A stretch of DNA of 64,000 nt from Flagellimonas marinaquae (lineage in GTDB: Bacteria > Bacteroidota > Bacteroidia > Flavobacteriales > Flavobacteriaceae): assembly GCF_003992675.1 (NCBI RefSeq), contig NZ_RZMZ01000014.1, positions 265,760-329,759 of the forward strand, read 5' to 3'. A program made the position numbers and the translations under genes. This document shows, one piece after another, positions 35,345 to 44,627 of the stretch (positions are counted from its first letter, which is position 1; each line of letters begins with the position of its first letter). Under the pieces are notes generated by a model. It saw nothing but the letters and a program-made list of their open reading frames with translations, did no database searches and had not been told where the DNA came from.

Positions 35345-36426
35345 CCTAAAGGATCATCAAAAAGAGCGTTGATTGCTTCATCCAAAACAGGCTGCACTTT
35401 TGGATCGGTGCAATTGATTAAAATAGCAACTACTTTTTGCTGCTGCGGATATACAAAAAGGTTGGTGTATGCGCCAACGCTATTGCCTACGTGACCTACA
35501 AACGACCTTCCTTTGGCATCTTGGCTCACTTGAAACCCCAATCCGTAATGAGTAGGATTTCCGTTAATAATCTGAGAGGTCAGCAATTGTTGATAGGTGG
35601 TATCTTTGAGCAACTTTTTTTCCATGATGGCCTGCCCCAATTTAGCTACATCTGCACAGGTAGACAAATAGCCACCGCCAGCCAGTTTGTAGTTGTTATT
35701 TACCTCAACTGCTCTTGTAAAACCTAATGCTCTTTTGGTATAGAATTGCGCTATGTTCTCGACTCCAATCGAACTGAAATTTTCTGATGGTGGAAATGTA
35801 TTTTTCAACCCCAACGGAATCAAAATCTGCTCCCTTACATACTGCTCAAATGGAATTCCACTGGCTTCCTGCATGGCCAAGGACAGTAGCACAAAATCAA
35901 AACTATTGTATAGATAACTGGTACCGGGTTGAAAAAAGAGAGGGTCATCTTTAAAGACTTCAATACCCTCTTTAATGGAAAAGTCTTGATTCAGGGCGTA
36001 TTCTTTGCCACGGTATCCTCGAATTCCAGCGGTATGACTGGCCAATTGGCGTAACGTGAAATCATACTTTTTTTGGGGAAAGTAAGGCACGTAAGTATAT
36101 AAGGATTCATCCAAGTCCACCACCCCATCTTCTGCCATATTGCCCAAAGCAAGTCCCGCAATACATTTGGAAATACTTGCGATACGGAAAACCGTACGCT
36201 CGGGATACACCTTTATACGCCTTTCCAAATCAGCGAAGCCATATCCTTTTTCGAGAATGGTTTGCCCATCTTCCAAGATGGACACTGCCAATCCTGGCAC
36301 CTTTTTCTCAGCTACCAGATTATGAAAAAGCACATCCACTTTTTCCAATCCAGTCAGTCCATTCATGGATGTAACCTTCGGATAAGGTGAAAAGATGTTT
36401 TTGATATGTGAAATTAAATTTCCCAA
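35341..36426 (-). CDS. Beta-lactamase-family serine hydrolase
   Basis: A 361-residue class C beta-lactamase/DD-peptidase fold: SISK (84-87) gives the nucleophile and lysine, Tyr in LYNSFDF the second motif, and GHVGNSVG the third (HxG in place of KTG). No obvious signal peptide; it may be a cytosolic or poorly recognised exported esterase/peptidase. The first start is TTG 36426; ATG 36366, preceded by GAAGG, is a good alternative that shortens it by 20 residues. The stop overlaps that of the convergent decarboxylase gene. Confidence 0.82.
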   Translation of the reverse strand: MGNLISHIKNIFSPYPKVTSMNGLTGLEKVDVLFHNLVAEKKVPGLAVSILEDGQTILEKGYGFADLERRIKVYPERTVFRIASISKCIAGLALGNMAEDGVVDLDESLYTYVPYFPQKKYDFTLRQLASHTAGIRGYRGKEYALNQDFSIKEGIEVFKDDPLFFQPGTSYLYNSFDFVLLSLAMQEASGIPFEQYVREQILIPLGLKNTFPPSENFSSIGVENIAQFYTKRALGFTRAVEVNNNYKLAGGGYLSTCADVAKLGQAIMEKKLLKDTTYQQLLTSQIINGNPTHYGLGFQVSQDAKGRSFVGHVGNSVGAYTNLFVYPQQQKVVAILINCTDPKVQPVLDEAINALFDDPLG

Positions 36427-36483
36427 TAAGTCGGTTTGAACATCGAAAATAAAGAGAAAAATGATGTTTTTTGAAGATGAATG

Positions 36484-37308
36484 TCAATCCTGAAAAATCA
36501 ACCGCCCATTGAAAATTTCTTCCACATCGACTTCTGGCGGTGTATTAACGCTTATTATATTGCCCGTTCCCCGGATAACGCCCGATAACCGTTGTTGTGG
36601 ATTCACAAAAACGTCATTGGAACCTCGGTGATTGACATTTACATTTTCTGAAACTAGATTTTCTGCTTCAATTCTCGAATCTCCAGCTGCTACACTAACA
36701 GTTAAATTTTCCGTTTCCCCACGAAGTTTAAAATAAGCGATGCCGTTCACCACAATCCTCACGTTGGTAGCAATAAGGTGCATATCAAATGAACCATCCG
36801 TGGTTTCAGTTTCTGGGTTTACAAAACTCTCTGCCAATAGATTGAGGTTGGGATAATTCAACACCCCATCACTGGAAATTAAAAGTCCGGTGCTGCTGCG
36901 TATGTCAATAAGGTTGGGAGCAGTCACATAAATCGTGGTGAGTCCATAATCCCGGACAAAATTGCAGCCATTCTCGTTCCGAAGTACGAGACGGTCACCC
37001 TCTACCACGGCAGAAACCTCGTTGAACAAATATTCGCCCGTTTCCACTTCAACGCTATATGCATCACCTTGTTTGACAACCATATTGAGGTTTTCAAAAA
37101 CGGTAATCTTGCTAAAATCCGACACCTCGATGGGTCGCCTTACCAAATCGCCAGCGTTTTGGAAACAGTCGGGAACATTGTCGCCGTTGCAAGAAATCAA
37201 TATTAGAGAAATTGCCAACAAAAAGCACCTCTCGACTACCTGCCCGTAGCCCAAGTGGGCCCAAGAGGCAACATTCTTTAACGGAGATAAACTTTTTAAT
37301 TCCAACAT
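36484..37308 (-). CDS. GIN-domain lipoprotein (DUF2807)
   Basis: A 274-residue surface or periplasmic lipoprotein: lipobox LILISC with the Cys near residue 40, then a DUF2807 beta-helix-like domain. The region before the hydrophobic core is unusually long for a lipoprotein signal (about 26 residues) and is encoded by a diverged copy of the dispersed hairpin repeat (37228-37268). The start lies seven bases after the stop of the PagL-like gene, so the two are coupled. Function unknown. Confidence 0.8.
   Translation of the reverse strand: MLELKSLSPLKNVASWAHLGYGQVVERCFLLAISLILISCNGDNVPDCFQNAGDLVRRPIEVSDFSKITVFENLNMVVKQGDAYSVEVETGEYLFNEVSAVVEGDRLVLRNENGCNFVRDYGLTTIYVTAPNLIDIRSSTGLLISSDGVLNYPNLNLLAESFVNPETETTDGSFDMHLIATNVRIVVNGIAYFKLRGETENLTVSVAAGDSRIEAENLVSENVNVNHRGSNDVFVNPQQRLSGVIRGTGNIISVNTPPEVDVEEIFNGRLIFQD
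37228..37268. repeat. Diverged interrupted hairpin repeat inside a coding region
   Basis: CCTCT (37228-37232) and AGAGG (37264-37268) form the outer stem; the loop begins CGACTAC as in the repeat family and contains a nested hairpin GCCC/GGGC (37249-37252 and 37257-37260). It is read in frame as the N-terminal part of the GIN lipoprotein. Confidence 0.5.
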
Positions 37309-37315
37309 CGCTATA

Positions 37316-38416
37316 CTATAACCTAATTCCTATTCCAAATTCAATGGCTTCTGCTTTCGCCCCATGCGATTTTAGGGTCACGGCGCCAAAAACCCTATCC
37401 CCAAAATACCGTTTCAACCCTATCCGATTATATACCCTACCTTCAAAATCGAAGGGATAATATACATAATACCCCAATTGTGCCACTACGCTCAATTTGT
37501 TTACGAACAGTTCATGACCAACAAATACCCCCACCCTTTTATAATCCGTATCTGGAGCTACATCAAGTTCGGGAAAAGAAATGGACTGATATCGTATCAA
37601 TTCCTTTAAAAAATTTGAAAAGAAGATATCGGTTCCCAACTGAATGGCACTGCGATTGCCCAATCGTTTATCGGCGTAGGCGGAAACTATGGCAAAGCCA
37701 TATTGCCCCATGTTGATGACATCGCTCTCATTGACCCCACCACGTAGCACGATATTGTATCGGATGGGTTCTTTGATTCTTTCCTTGGGCTCAGGTACCA
37801 AATAGTCCTGTACCACCGCTTGGTTCAAATCATAGGTGAGCCCAAAATTGAAAGCCATGGTATTGGTGGAGGTGTTGGGAGCCTTAAAATTGGCATTGGA
37901 ATAATGTAACAGAGAAATCCCGACCTTAAAGCCCAGTCCAGCTACGATGTTCTCTCGGTGATAGTTGAACATCAACATGGTGGAACTCAACAAATGAGTA
38001 CCGTAGGCGTTATTCCTGAAGTTTTCGGTCCTATCGTACGGATTGGTGTTATAAGAAACGCCCTGCGCGACCCTAAACTGCAAATTCCGTTTGAAGAAAT
38101 AAAAATTGTAATGCGCATACAATCCAAAATGCTTACCAAGGGTTGGATTGTTCATATCCTGATAAACAAACGAAAAACCGGTATCGGGATATCCCAAATC
38201 GGCTTCCCAGTATTCGTGACCGAATCGTTTTCTGTTGAAACCGATAATAACCCCACCCGGGTGATTGGTAATCAAATGGGAAATGTCCGGATTGTGCAAA
38301 AGTATAGAACCATAAAATTGGCTGACATCCAAAGTATACTTCTTGGGAATATTACCATCTTGGGCAAATCCAAAGCAAACACACAGCAGAACAACCAAGT
38401 ATAGTAGGTGCTTCAT
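37316..38416 (-). CDS. PagL-like outer-membrane acyloxyacyl hydrolase
   Basis: A 366-residue exported protein (signal ends near FGFAQ) with a beta-barrel pattern. The string LLHYSNANFKAPNTSTN resembles the active site of lipid A 3-O-deacylase PagL, which uses a His-Ser pair in HxSN. If right, it removes an acyl chain from lipid A in the outer membrane. It is about twice as long as PagL, so there may be an added domain. It leads a two-gene unit with the GIN lipoprotein. Confidence 0.68.
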   Translation of the reverse strand: MKHLLYLVVLLCVCFGFAQDGNIPKKYTLDVSQFYGSILLHNPDISHLITNHPGGVIIGFNRKRFGHEYWEADLGYPDTGFSFVYQDMNNPTLGKHFGLYAHYNFYFFKRNLQFRVAQGVSYNTNPYDRTENFRNNAYGTHLLSSTMLMFNYHRENIVAGLGFKVGISLLHYSNANFKAPNTSTNTMAFNFGLTYDLNQAVVQDYLVPEPKERIKEPIRYNIVLRGGVNESDVINMGQYGFAIVSAYADKRLGNRSAIQLGTDIFFSNFLKELIRYQSISFPELDVAPDTDYKRVGVFVGHELFVNKLSVVAQLGYYVYYPFDFEGRVYNRIGLKRYFGDRVFGAVTLKSHGAKAEAIEFGIGIRL

Positions 38417-38435
38417 GGGACGCTAAAGTAGGAAA

Positions 38436-39389
38436 TTAAAAAAGTTCCCGAGCTATGTCCATGATATTATCCGATTTACCCATGGAGTAGTAATGCAACA
38501 CGGGCACTCCTGCTTCCCGAAGTTCCTTGGATTGCTGTATGGCCCATTCCACGCCCACTTTACGGACTTCCTTGTTATCTTTACAGGCCTCTACTGCTTC
38601 AATGAGTTCTTGCGGAATATCAACCCGAAACACTTGTGGCAATAAGTGAAGGTGCTTTTTCACGGCAATCGGCTTGATTCCGGGAATGATTGGCACATCT
38701 ATTCCCATTTCGCGGGCCGCTTCTACGAACGCAAAGAACTTTTTATTATCGAAAAACATCTGGGTCACCACATAATCCGCTCCCAAATCTACCTTCTCTT
38801 TTAAGCGCTTTAAATCGGACTGGAGCGATGGAGCTTCCATATGCTTTTCGGGGTATCCCGCCACACCTATACAAAAACTAGTCAAATCGCTGGACTCAAA
38901 AGTCTCATGTAGATAATTTCCCTTGTTGATGTTCTGGATTTGCGCAACCAACTCTGTCGCATATTGATGTCCACCCTTGGTTGGGGTAAAATATTTTTCT
39001 TCCTTTCGGGCGTCCCCACGCAAGGCCATGACGTTTTCAATCTCCAGATATTGACAGTCCACTAGCAAATACTCCGTCTCCTCTTTGGTGAATCCACCAC
39101 ATAGCACGTGGGGAACGGTATCCACATCGTACTTGTGCTTTAACGAAGCGCAAATGCCCAAGGTCCCGGGACGGGTACGAATCAGTTTTTTGTCCAACAG
39201 ACCGTCTTTCTCCTTGTAAATGTATTCCTCGCGGGAGGTCGTCACATCAATGAACGGCGGTTTAAATTCCATTAAAGGATCAATGTTGTTGTACAGCTCC
39301 TGGATACTCTTTCCTTTTACGGGCGGGACAATTTCAAAACTGAAAAGGGTTTCGCCGTTCGCTTTTTTTATGTGGTCGGTAATCTTCAT
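38436..39389 (-). CDS. metF: 5,10-methylenetetrahydrofolate reductase
   Basis: This FAD enzyme makes 5-methyltetrahydrofolate, the methyl donor for MetH. The 317-residue TIM barrel has the family strings FSFEIVPPVKG near the start, VMALRGDARK and VTQMFFDN. It starts three bases after the metH stop, so metH and metF are surely cotranscribed under the SAM-I riboswitch at 43.2 kb. Confidence 0.96.
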   Translation of the reverse strand: MKITDHIKKANGETLFSFEIVPPVKGKSIQELYNNIDPLMEFKPPFIDVTTSREEYIYKEKDGLLDKKLIRTRPGTLGICASLKHKYDVDTVPHVLCGGFTKEETEYLLVDCQYLEIENVMALRGDARKEEKYFTPTKGGHQYATELVAQIQNINKGNYLHETFESSDLTSFCIGVAGYPEKHMEAPSLQSDLKRLKEKVDLGADYVVTQMFFDNKKFFAFVEAAREMGIDVPIIPGIKPIAVKKHLHLLPQVFRVDIPQELIEAVEACKDNKEVRKVGVEWAIQQSKELREAGVPVLHYYSMGKSDNIMDIARELF

Positions 39390-39392
39390 CGG

Positions 39393-42122
39393 TTATTCAT
39401 CAACAATATTGGGAGCCAGCCATTTTTGGGCTTTCTCCAAAGTTATATGTTTTCGTTCGGCAAAATCCTGAACTTGGTCCTGTTTTATTTTTCCCAAACC
39501 AAAATACTTGGCCTCGGGATGTGCAAAATAATACCCACTGACACTGGCGGCGGGCCACATGGCTAAACTATCGGTGAGCTTGACCCCTATTTTTTCCTCC
39601 ACCTGCATCATTTCCCATATAGTGAGCTTTTCCAAATGGTCGGGACAAGCGGGATAGCCAGGAGCAGGTCGGATTCCACGGTACTTTTCCTTGATCAATT
39701 CATCGTTGTCCAGATTCTCGTCCACTGCGTAACCCCAAAAACGGGTCCGTATTTCTTTGTGCAGATATTCGGCAAACGCCTCGGCAAACCTATCCGCCAA
39801 AGCTTTGATCATGATCGAGTTGTAATCGTCGTGGTTCTTTTCGAACTCCGCGGCCAATTCCTGGGTTCCGAAACCAGTACTCACACAAAAGCAACCGATA
39901 TAATCCTGAATTCCCGATGCTTTGGGCGCTATGAAATCGGCCAGGGCGATATTGGGAACCCCTTCGCGCTTTTTGGTTTGCTGGCGAAGCGTTCTAAATA
40001 GGAAGGTTGCATCTTTTGTCATTTCGAGCGCATCCGATTCATCACCTCTTGCCTGCGCTCGGGGTGACAAGTGCACTTCAATATCATCTTCGTTGACTTG
40101 ATTGGCTGGAAACAATCCGAAAATAGCCTTGGCCTTCAATAACTTCTCGTCCAAAATCCGTTGGAGCAGGACCTTCGCATCCTCAAAGAGTTCTTTGGCC
40201 TGTTCGCCAACCACTTCATCGTTCAAGATATCGGGATATTTGCCATGCAAATCCCAACTTCTGAAAAATGGAGACCAATCGATAAAATCTACCAGTTTTT
40301 TCAAGTCAAAATCATCCCAGACTTCTATACCCAATTGGTTTGGCTTTTTGATGTCTGATGTCTTCCAATCAATTTGAAGTTTATTCTCCCTAGCTTGCGA
40401 CAAGGTTAAATATTCCTTTTGCTTGCCACGTTTTAGAAACTTCTCCCTAAAACTTTCGTAATCCAGTTTGATGGATTTTTTATAGTTGGCCGAGGTTTCT
40501 TCCTGAAGCAAATCGCCCACCACGGTTACAGCCCTTGAGGCATCATTGACGTGTACCACGGCTTGACTGTATTGCGGGTCGATTTTTACAGCCGTGTGCG
40601 CCTTGCTCGTTGTCGCACCACCAATCAACAAGGGAACATCGAAGTTTTGGCGTTCCATTTCTTTTGCCAAGAAGACCATTTCGTCCAATGAAGGTGTAAT
40701 GAGTCCGCTCAATCCAATGATATCTACTTGCGCTTCCTTGGCCTTATTGATGATTTTCTCTGGGGGTACCATCACGCCCATATCCACAATTTCATAATTG
40801 TTGCAGGCTAGCACCACACTTACAATGTTTTTTCCAATGTCGTGCACATCGCCTTTCACGGTGGCCATCAATATTTTTCCGGCTGCTTTGGCGTTCTTGT
40901 CTTTGGATGCCTCAATATAGGGTGTCAAATAGGCCACAGCTTTTTTCATCACACGGGCGGATTTGACCACTTGGGGCAAAAACATTTTTCCACTGCCGAA
41001 CAGATCACCTACCACATTCATCCCTGTCATCAGATTACCTTCGATGACCTGTAAAGGCTTGGCGGCCTGTTGACGGGCCTCCTCCACATCTTCGATGATA
41101 TATTGGTCAATGCCCTTCACCAAGGCCCGGGTAATCCGATCTTGAAGCGGGTCTTCCCGCCATGATAAATCGACCTTGCTTTCCTTGGCTGTTCCTACAA
41201 CAGTCTCTGCAAATTCGAGCAATCGTTCGGTAGCATCGTCGCGCCTATTGAGCAGCACATCCTCTACGTGCTCCAAAAGATCTTTTGGAATATCGTCGTA
41301 CACCTCCAACATGGTGGGGTTTACGATACCCATGTTCATCCCAGCTTTGATGGCATGGAACAAAAAGGCGGAGTGCATGGCCTCACGAACAGGGTTGTTC
41401 CCCCGAAAGGAGAAGGATACGTTGCTCACACCACCACTTACGCTGCAGTAGGGTAAATTTTCTCTCACCCAACGTGTCGCCTCAATAAAGTCGATGGCGT
41501 TATTCTTATGCTCGTCCATTCCCGTGGCCACGGGAAAGATGTTCAGGTCGAAGATGATATCCTCGGGAGGAAAATTCACCTCGTTGACCAAAATATCGTA
41601 GGAACGCTTCGCAATTTCAATACGGCGCTCATAATTATCCGCCTGTCCCACCTCATCAAAAGCCATTACAATAACGGCCGCACCATATCGCTTGATCAAT
41701 TTGGCATGATGGATAAACTCTTCCTTGCCTTCTTTCAAGCTGATAGAGTTGACCACACATTTCCCCTGCACTACCTGAAGACCAGCTTCAATAATTTCCC
41801 ATTTGGAACTATCGATCATTATGGGAACGCGGGCAATATCGGGTTCGGAAACGATCAAATTCAAGAACCTGACCATGGCTTCCTTTCCATCAATAAGACC
41901 ATCATCCATATTAATGTCGATAATCTGGGCCCCGCCCTCCACTTGTTCACGGGCGATATCCAAGGCTTCATCGAATTTTTCTTCTTTGATGAGCCTTAAA
42001 AAACGTTTGGAGCCCGCCACATTGGTTCGTTCCCCCACATTGATGAAATTGCTTTCCGGGGTAACGACCAAGGGCTCTAGACCTGATAATTTTAAGTATC
42101 GCTGTTCGTTATTCGTTGCCAT
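39393..42122 (-). CDS. metH: Cobalamin-dependent methionine synthase, folate/B12/activation part
   Basis: The 909-residue protein holds the pterin-binding domain ([12 protein letters not shown] near 31-42), the cobalamin domain with Asp425-x-His427-x-x-Gly430 (GDVHDIGKN, where His ligates cobalt), and the reactivation domain with [12 protein letters not shown]. The homocysteine-binding module is a separate gene (42132). Together they remethylate homocysteine. Residues about 685-694 ([10 protein letters not shown]) are encoded by a copy of the dispersed hairpin and lie in a loop between DDIEV and LRQQ of the activation domain, apparently tolerated. Confidence 0.95.
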   Translation of the reverse strand: MATNNEQRYLKLSGLEPLVVTPESNFINVGERTNVAGSKRFLRLIKEEKFDEALDIAREQVEGGAQIIDINMDDGLIDGKEAMVRFLNLIVSEPDIARVPIMIDSSKWEIIEAGLQVVQGKCVVNSISLKEGKEEFIHHAKLIKRYGAAVIVMAFDEVGQADNYERRIEIAKRSYDILVNEVNFPPEDIIFDLNIFPVATGMDEHKNNAIDFIEATRWVRENLPYCSVSGGVSNVSFSFRGNNPVREAMHSAFLFHAIKAGMNMGIVNPTMLEVYDDIPKDLLEHVEDVLLNRRDDATERLLEFAETVVGTAKESKVDLSWREDPLQDRITRALVKGIDQYIIEDVEEARQQAAKPLQVIEGNLMTGMNVVGDLFGSGKMFLPQVVKSARVMKKAVAYLTPYIEASKDKNAKAAGKILMATVKGDVHDIGKNIVSVVLACNNYEIVDMGVMVPPEKIINKAKEAQVDIIGLSGLITPSLDEMVFLAKEMERQNFDVPLLIGGATTSKAHTAVKIDPQYSQAVVHVNDASRAVTVVGDLLQEETSANYKKSIKLDYESFREKFLKRGKQKEYLTLSQARENKLQIDWKTSDIKKPNQLGIEVWDDFDLKKLVDFIDWSPFFRSWDLHGKYPDILNDEVVGEQAKELFEDAKVLLQRILDEKLLKAKAIFGLFPANQVNEDDIEVHLSPRAQARGDESDALEMTKDATFLFRTLRQQTKKREGVPNIALADFIAPKASGIQDYIGCFCVSTGFGTQELAAEFEKNHDDYNSIMIKALADRFAEAFAEYLHKEIRTRFWGYAVDENLDNDELIKEKYRGIRPAPGYPACPDHLEKLTIWEMMQVEEKIGVKLTDSLAMWPAASVSGYYFAHPEAKYFGLGKIKQDQVQDFAERKHITLEKAQKWLAPNIVDE
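40042..40067. repeat. Dispersed hairpin repeat, copy E, inside metH
   Basis: TCACCTC and GGGGTGA form a 7-bp stem (one G-U) around TTGCCTGCGCTC, whose second half TGCGCTC matches the loop of copy A, and ACA follows as in GTGACA at copy A. It is translated in frame as part of MetH. Confidence 0.7.
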
Positions 42123-42131
42123 AAGCCTTCG

Positions 42132-43133
42132 CTATGCGTGCGTCAAAACTTTTCGAGGTTCATAATTCTTTACTACATCTGCAATGGCTTTGATATGCTC
42201 CGGAGTGGTACCGCAACAACCGCCCACGATGTTCACCAATCCTTTTTCCACATACTCTTTTATTTGAACGGCCATTTGTTCTGGAGTTTCATCATATTCC
42301 CCAAAGGCATTGGGCAATCCTGCATTGGGGTGGGCAGATATGGCAAATTCCGATTTTGCAGACACCACTTGTAAGTGGGGCACCAACTGTTTGGCTCCTA
42401 GGGCACAATTGAATCCGACGGATAAAATGGGAATATGGGATATCGAAATCAAGAAGGCTTCGGCAGTCTGACCGGACAATGTTCTGCCCGAAGCATCGGT
42501 GATAGTTCCGCTTACCATCACTGGCACATCAATATTTCGCTCCTCTTTTACTTCTTCGATGGCAAACAGTGCTGCTTTGGCGTTCAGCGTGTCAAAAATA
42601 GTCTCCACCAACAAAATATCGGCGCCTCCATCAAGAAGGGCCTCAATCTGTTGTTTGTATGCTTTACGCAGCTCATCAAAGGAAATAGCACGGAAACCCG
42701 GGTCGTTCACATCGGGCGACATGCTGGCCGTTTTGTTGGTAGGGCCTATACTACCCGCCACAAACCTAGGTTTATCGGGATTTTTCTGGGTAAATTCTTG
42801 GGCAACTTCCTTGGCGAGCTTCGCCGATTCATAGTTCAGTTCATATACCAATTCTTCCATGCCATAGTCGGCCATGGCAATGGTGGTGCCAGAAAAGGTA
42901 TTGGTTTCAATGATATCCGCCCCTGCTTCCAAAAACTTCCGATGGACTTCCTTCACCGCTTCAGGTTGGGTCAAGGACAATAGGTCGTTATTGCCCTGCA
43001 GATCACTGGGCCAATCCTTGAATCGTTCTCCCCTAAAATCGGCTTCCTTGAATTTGTACCGCTGCAACATGGTGCCCATGGCTCCATCCAGCACTAAAAT
43101 CCGCTTTTTTAATATGTCTTCAATTTTTCCCAT
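42132..43133 (-). CDS. Homocysteine S-methyltransferase module of methionine synthase
   Basis: A 333-residue TIM barrel matching the N-terminal module of MetH. It has DGAMGTML near the start, GFNCALGA with the first zinc Cys, and [12 protein letters not shown] with the other two. It transfers the methyl group held by the cobalamin protein to homocysteine. The next gene, nine bases on, encodes the rest of MetH. ATG 43133 is preceded by AAGGAA; six further upstream codons begin with TTG and are unlikely. Translation is probably controlled by the riboswitch upstream. Confidence 0.93.
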   Translation of the reverse strand: MGKIEDILKKRILVLDGAMGTMLQRYKFKEADFRGERFKDWPSDLQGNNDLLSLTQPEAVKEVHRKFLEAGADIIETNTFSGTTIAMADYGMEELVYELNYESAKLAKEVAQEFTQKNPDKPRFVAGSIGPTNKTASMSPDVNDPGFRAISFDELRKAYKQQIEALLDGGADILLVETIFDTLNAKAALFAIEEVKEERNIDVPVMVSGTITDASGRTLSGQTAEAFLISISHIPILSVGFNCALGAKQLVPHLQVVSAKSEFAISAHPNAGLPNAFGEYDETPEQMAVQIKEYVEKGLVNIVGGCCGTTPEHIKAIADVVKNYEPRKVLTHA

Positions 43134-43143
43134 AGTATCATTT

Positions 43144-43161
43144 TCCTTCAAAAAAAGGATA
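43144..43161 (-). promoter_or_regulatory. Possible Shine-Dalgarno sequestering hairpin of the metH riboswitch
   Basis: On the minus strand TATCCTT (43161-43155) is followed by a T run and AAGGA (43148-43144), a purine-rich site ten bases before the ATG. TCCTT can pair with AAGGA. TATCCTT can instead pair with AAGGATA (43216-43210), which overlaps the 3' strand of riboswitch helix P1. The two pairings exclude each other. Confidence 0.5.
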
Positions 43162-43206
43162 TCGTGCAGTCAAGAAAAGTGTGTGGATACGTTGCGGTAT
43201 GCGTTT

Positions 43207-43358
43207 CGTTATCCTTCCCCCTATACAAATATTAGGTATAAATACGCTCCATGTGGTCCCCAACAAGTTGCGGACCGGGGTAGAATGTAGCACCTTCTCG
43301 AAGACGAGGGTTGCTAAGGCTTCAAAGGGTCCAATCCCTCCACCTTTCTTGATAACAC
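43207..43358 (-). ncRNA. SAM-I (S-box) riboswitch upstream of metH
   Basis: On the minus strand, from GTTATC (43356) the consensus follows: AAGAAAGGTGGAGGGA, then GAAGCCTTAGCAACC and AAGGTGCTACATTCTACC. The 3' strand of P1 is GATAAC at 43213-43208, after an enlarged P4 region with an extra GGTCC/GGACC hairpin. It leads metH-N, metH-C and metF. SAM binding should lower their expression; the downstream elements suggest control of translation. Confidence 0.92.
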
Positions 43359-43417
43359 TTTCAATCTATTAATGAACTGAACTGCAAAGAAACGGTACTC
43401 CCAAGTGAAAAGCAAAA

Positions 43418-43452
43418 AAACCTCCCAAAATCGCTTCCGGAAGGCTTTTCAC
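43418..43452 (-). terminator. Rho-independent terminator after the ferredoxin-NADP reductase gene
   Basis: On the minus strand CCTTCC and GGGAGG form a stem (one G-U), extended by AAAA/TTTT, followed by seven T. It ends the sulfate-assimilation transcript and separates it from the metH riboswitch. Confidence 0.8.
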
Positions 43453-43473
43453 TTCTAAAAACTAATAATTTTC

Positions 43474-44535
43474 TTAGTTGATGCTCTGCACCACTTCTTT
43501 TTTGGCCTCTTTTTTGGAACCATCAAATCCTTGTACGCCCCCAACGGTGGTATACTTCATCACAAATCTTTTATCGGGTTTGATGATTTGATATGCATAT
43601 TGACACATTACGGCCGCTTCGTGGAACCCGGACAGGATCAACTTAAGTTTGCCCGGATAGGTATTCACATCTCCAATGGCAAATACCCCTGGGATATTGG
43701 TCTGATAATCCTTTGCATTGTTAACCTTGATGGCGTTTTTTTCGATTTCCAAGCCCCAATTGCCCAATGGACCCAATTTTGGGGAGAGTCCAAACAGCGG
43801 GATAAAGTAATCGGTTTCCACATAGGTGGATTCTTTTTCACCTTCGTTATATTCAATGACCACTGCATGCAAATCTTCCTTCCCGTGTATTTCTTTCACT
43901 TCTGCCCTGGTGTAGAGTTGAATCTTGCCCAATTTGGCGAGTTCGCGTGCCTTTTCCACGGAATCCAGCGCTCCTCGGAACTCATTTCTTCGGTGTACCA
44001 AAGAAACTTCCGAAGCTACATCGGCCAAGAAAATGGCCCAATCCAAAGCGGAATCGCCCCCACCGGATATCACTACTTTTTTATCTCGGAATTGCTCCGG
44101 GTCCTTGATCATATATTCCACCCCTTTGCTTTCAAAAAGTTCGATGTTGGGGATGAGAGGCTTTCTAGGCTCAAATGAGCCCAAACCACCTGCAATCACC
44201 ACAACAGGAGCATGATGCTGGGTTCCCTTGTTGGTAGTGACGATGAAGCTCCCATCTTCTTGTTTGTCCAAAGTTTCCGCACGCTCGCCCAAGGTAAAGC
44301 CGGGCTCAAAAGGCTTTATTTGCTCCATGAGCTTATCCACCAAAGTACCTGCCAAAATCTCTGGATAGGCGGGAATATCGTAAATGGGCTTTTTTGGATA
44401 TATCTCGGAACATTGACCCCCTGGCTGTGCCAAGGCATCGACTAAATGACATTTTAACTTGAGCAATCCAGCTTCAAAAACGGTAAACAAACCGGTTGGA
44501 CCTGCTCCAATGATAATGATATCTGTTTTGATCAT
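43474..44535 (-). CDS. Ferredoxin-NADP(+) reductase, thioredoxin-reductase-like
   Basis: A 353-residue FAD flavoprotein: FAD site GAGPTGLF (10-17), second nucleotide site SGGGDSALDW (about 155-164), and AIGDVNTYPGKL near the C-terminus. There is no CxxC redox pair, which separates it from thioredoxin reductase and fits the YumC type of ferredoxin/flavodoxin reductase. As the last gene of the sulfate cluster it probably supplies electrons to the sulfite reductase through ferredoxin. Confidence 0.88.
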   Translation of the reverse strand: MIKTDIIIIGAGPTGLFTVFEAGLLKLKCHLVDALAQPGGQCSEIYPKKPIYDIPAYPEILAGTLVDKLMEQIKPFEPGFTLGERAETLDKQEDGSFIVTTNKGTQHHAPVVVIAGGLGSFEPRKPLIPNIELFESKGVEYMIKDPEQFRDKKVVISGGGDSALDWAIFLADVASEVSLVHRRNEFRGALDSVEKARELAKLGKIQLYTRAEVKEIHGKEDLHAVVIEYNEGEKESTYVETDYFIPLFGLSPKLGPLGNWGLEIEKNAIKVNNAKDYQTNIPGVFAIGDVNTYPGKLKLILSGFHEAAVMCQYAYQIIKPDKRFVMKYTTVGGVQGFDGSKKEAKKEVVQSIN

Positions 44536-44563
44536 ATTTCTCTTTTTAAATAGTCTTAAGTCC

Positions 44564-44606
44564 CCTTCGACGGCCTACCTGCAACAGGCGAGCGCTCAGG
44601 ATGACA
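44564..44606. repeat. Interrupted hairpin repeat, copy F
   Basis: CCTTCGAC ... CGCTCAGG followed by ATGACA is the dispersed repeat split by about 20 bases. The insert contains GCCT/AGGC (44573-44576 and 44586-44589), so a second hairpin is nested in the loop of the first. It lies in the 92-bp gap between cobA and the reductase gene. Confidence 0.7.
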
Positions 44607-44627
44607 AAATCTGACCCGATTCTTGAT

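Noticed and set aside
43155-43216. AAGGATA/TATCCTT plus T run as a transcription terminator for metH
   Set aside because: It would form only when SAM is absent, the opposite of S-box logic; the antisequester reading fits better.
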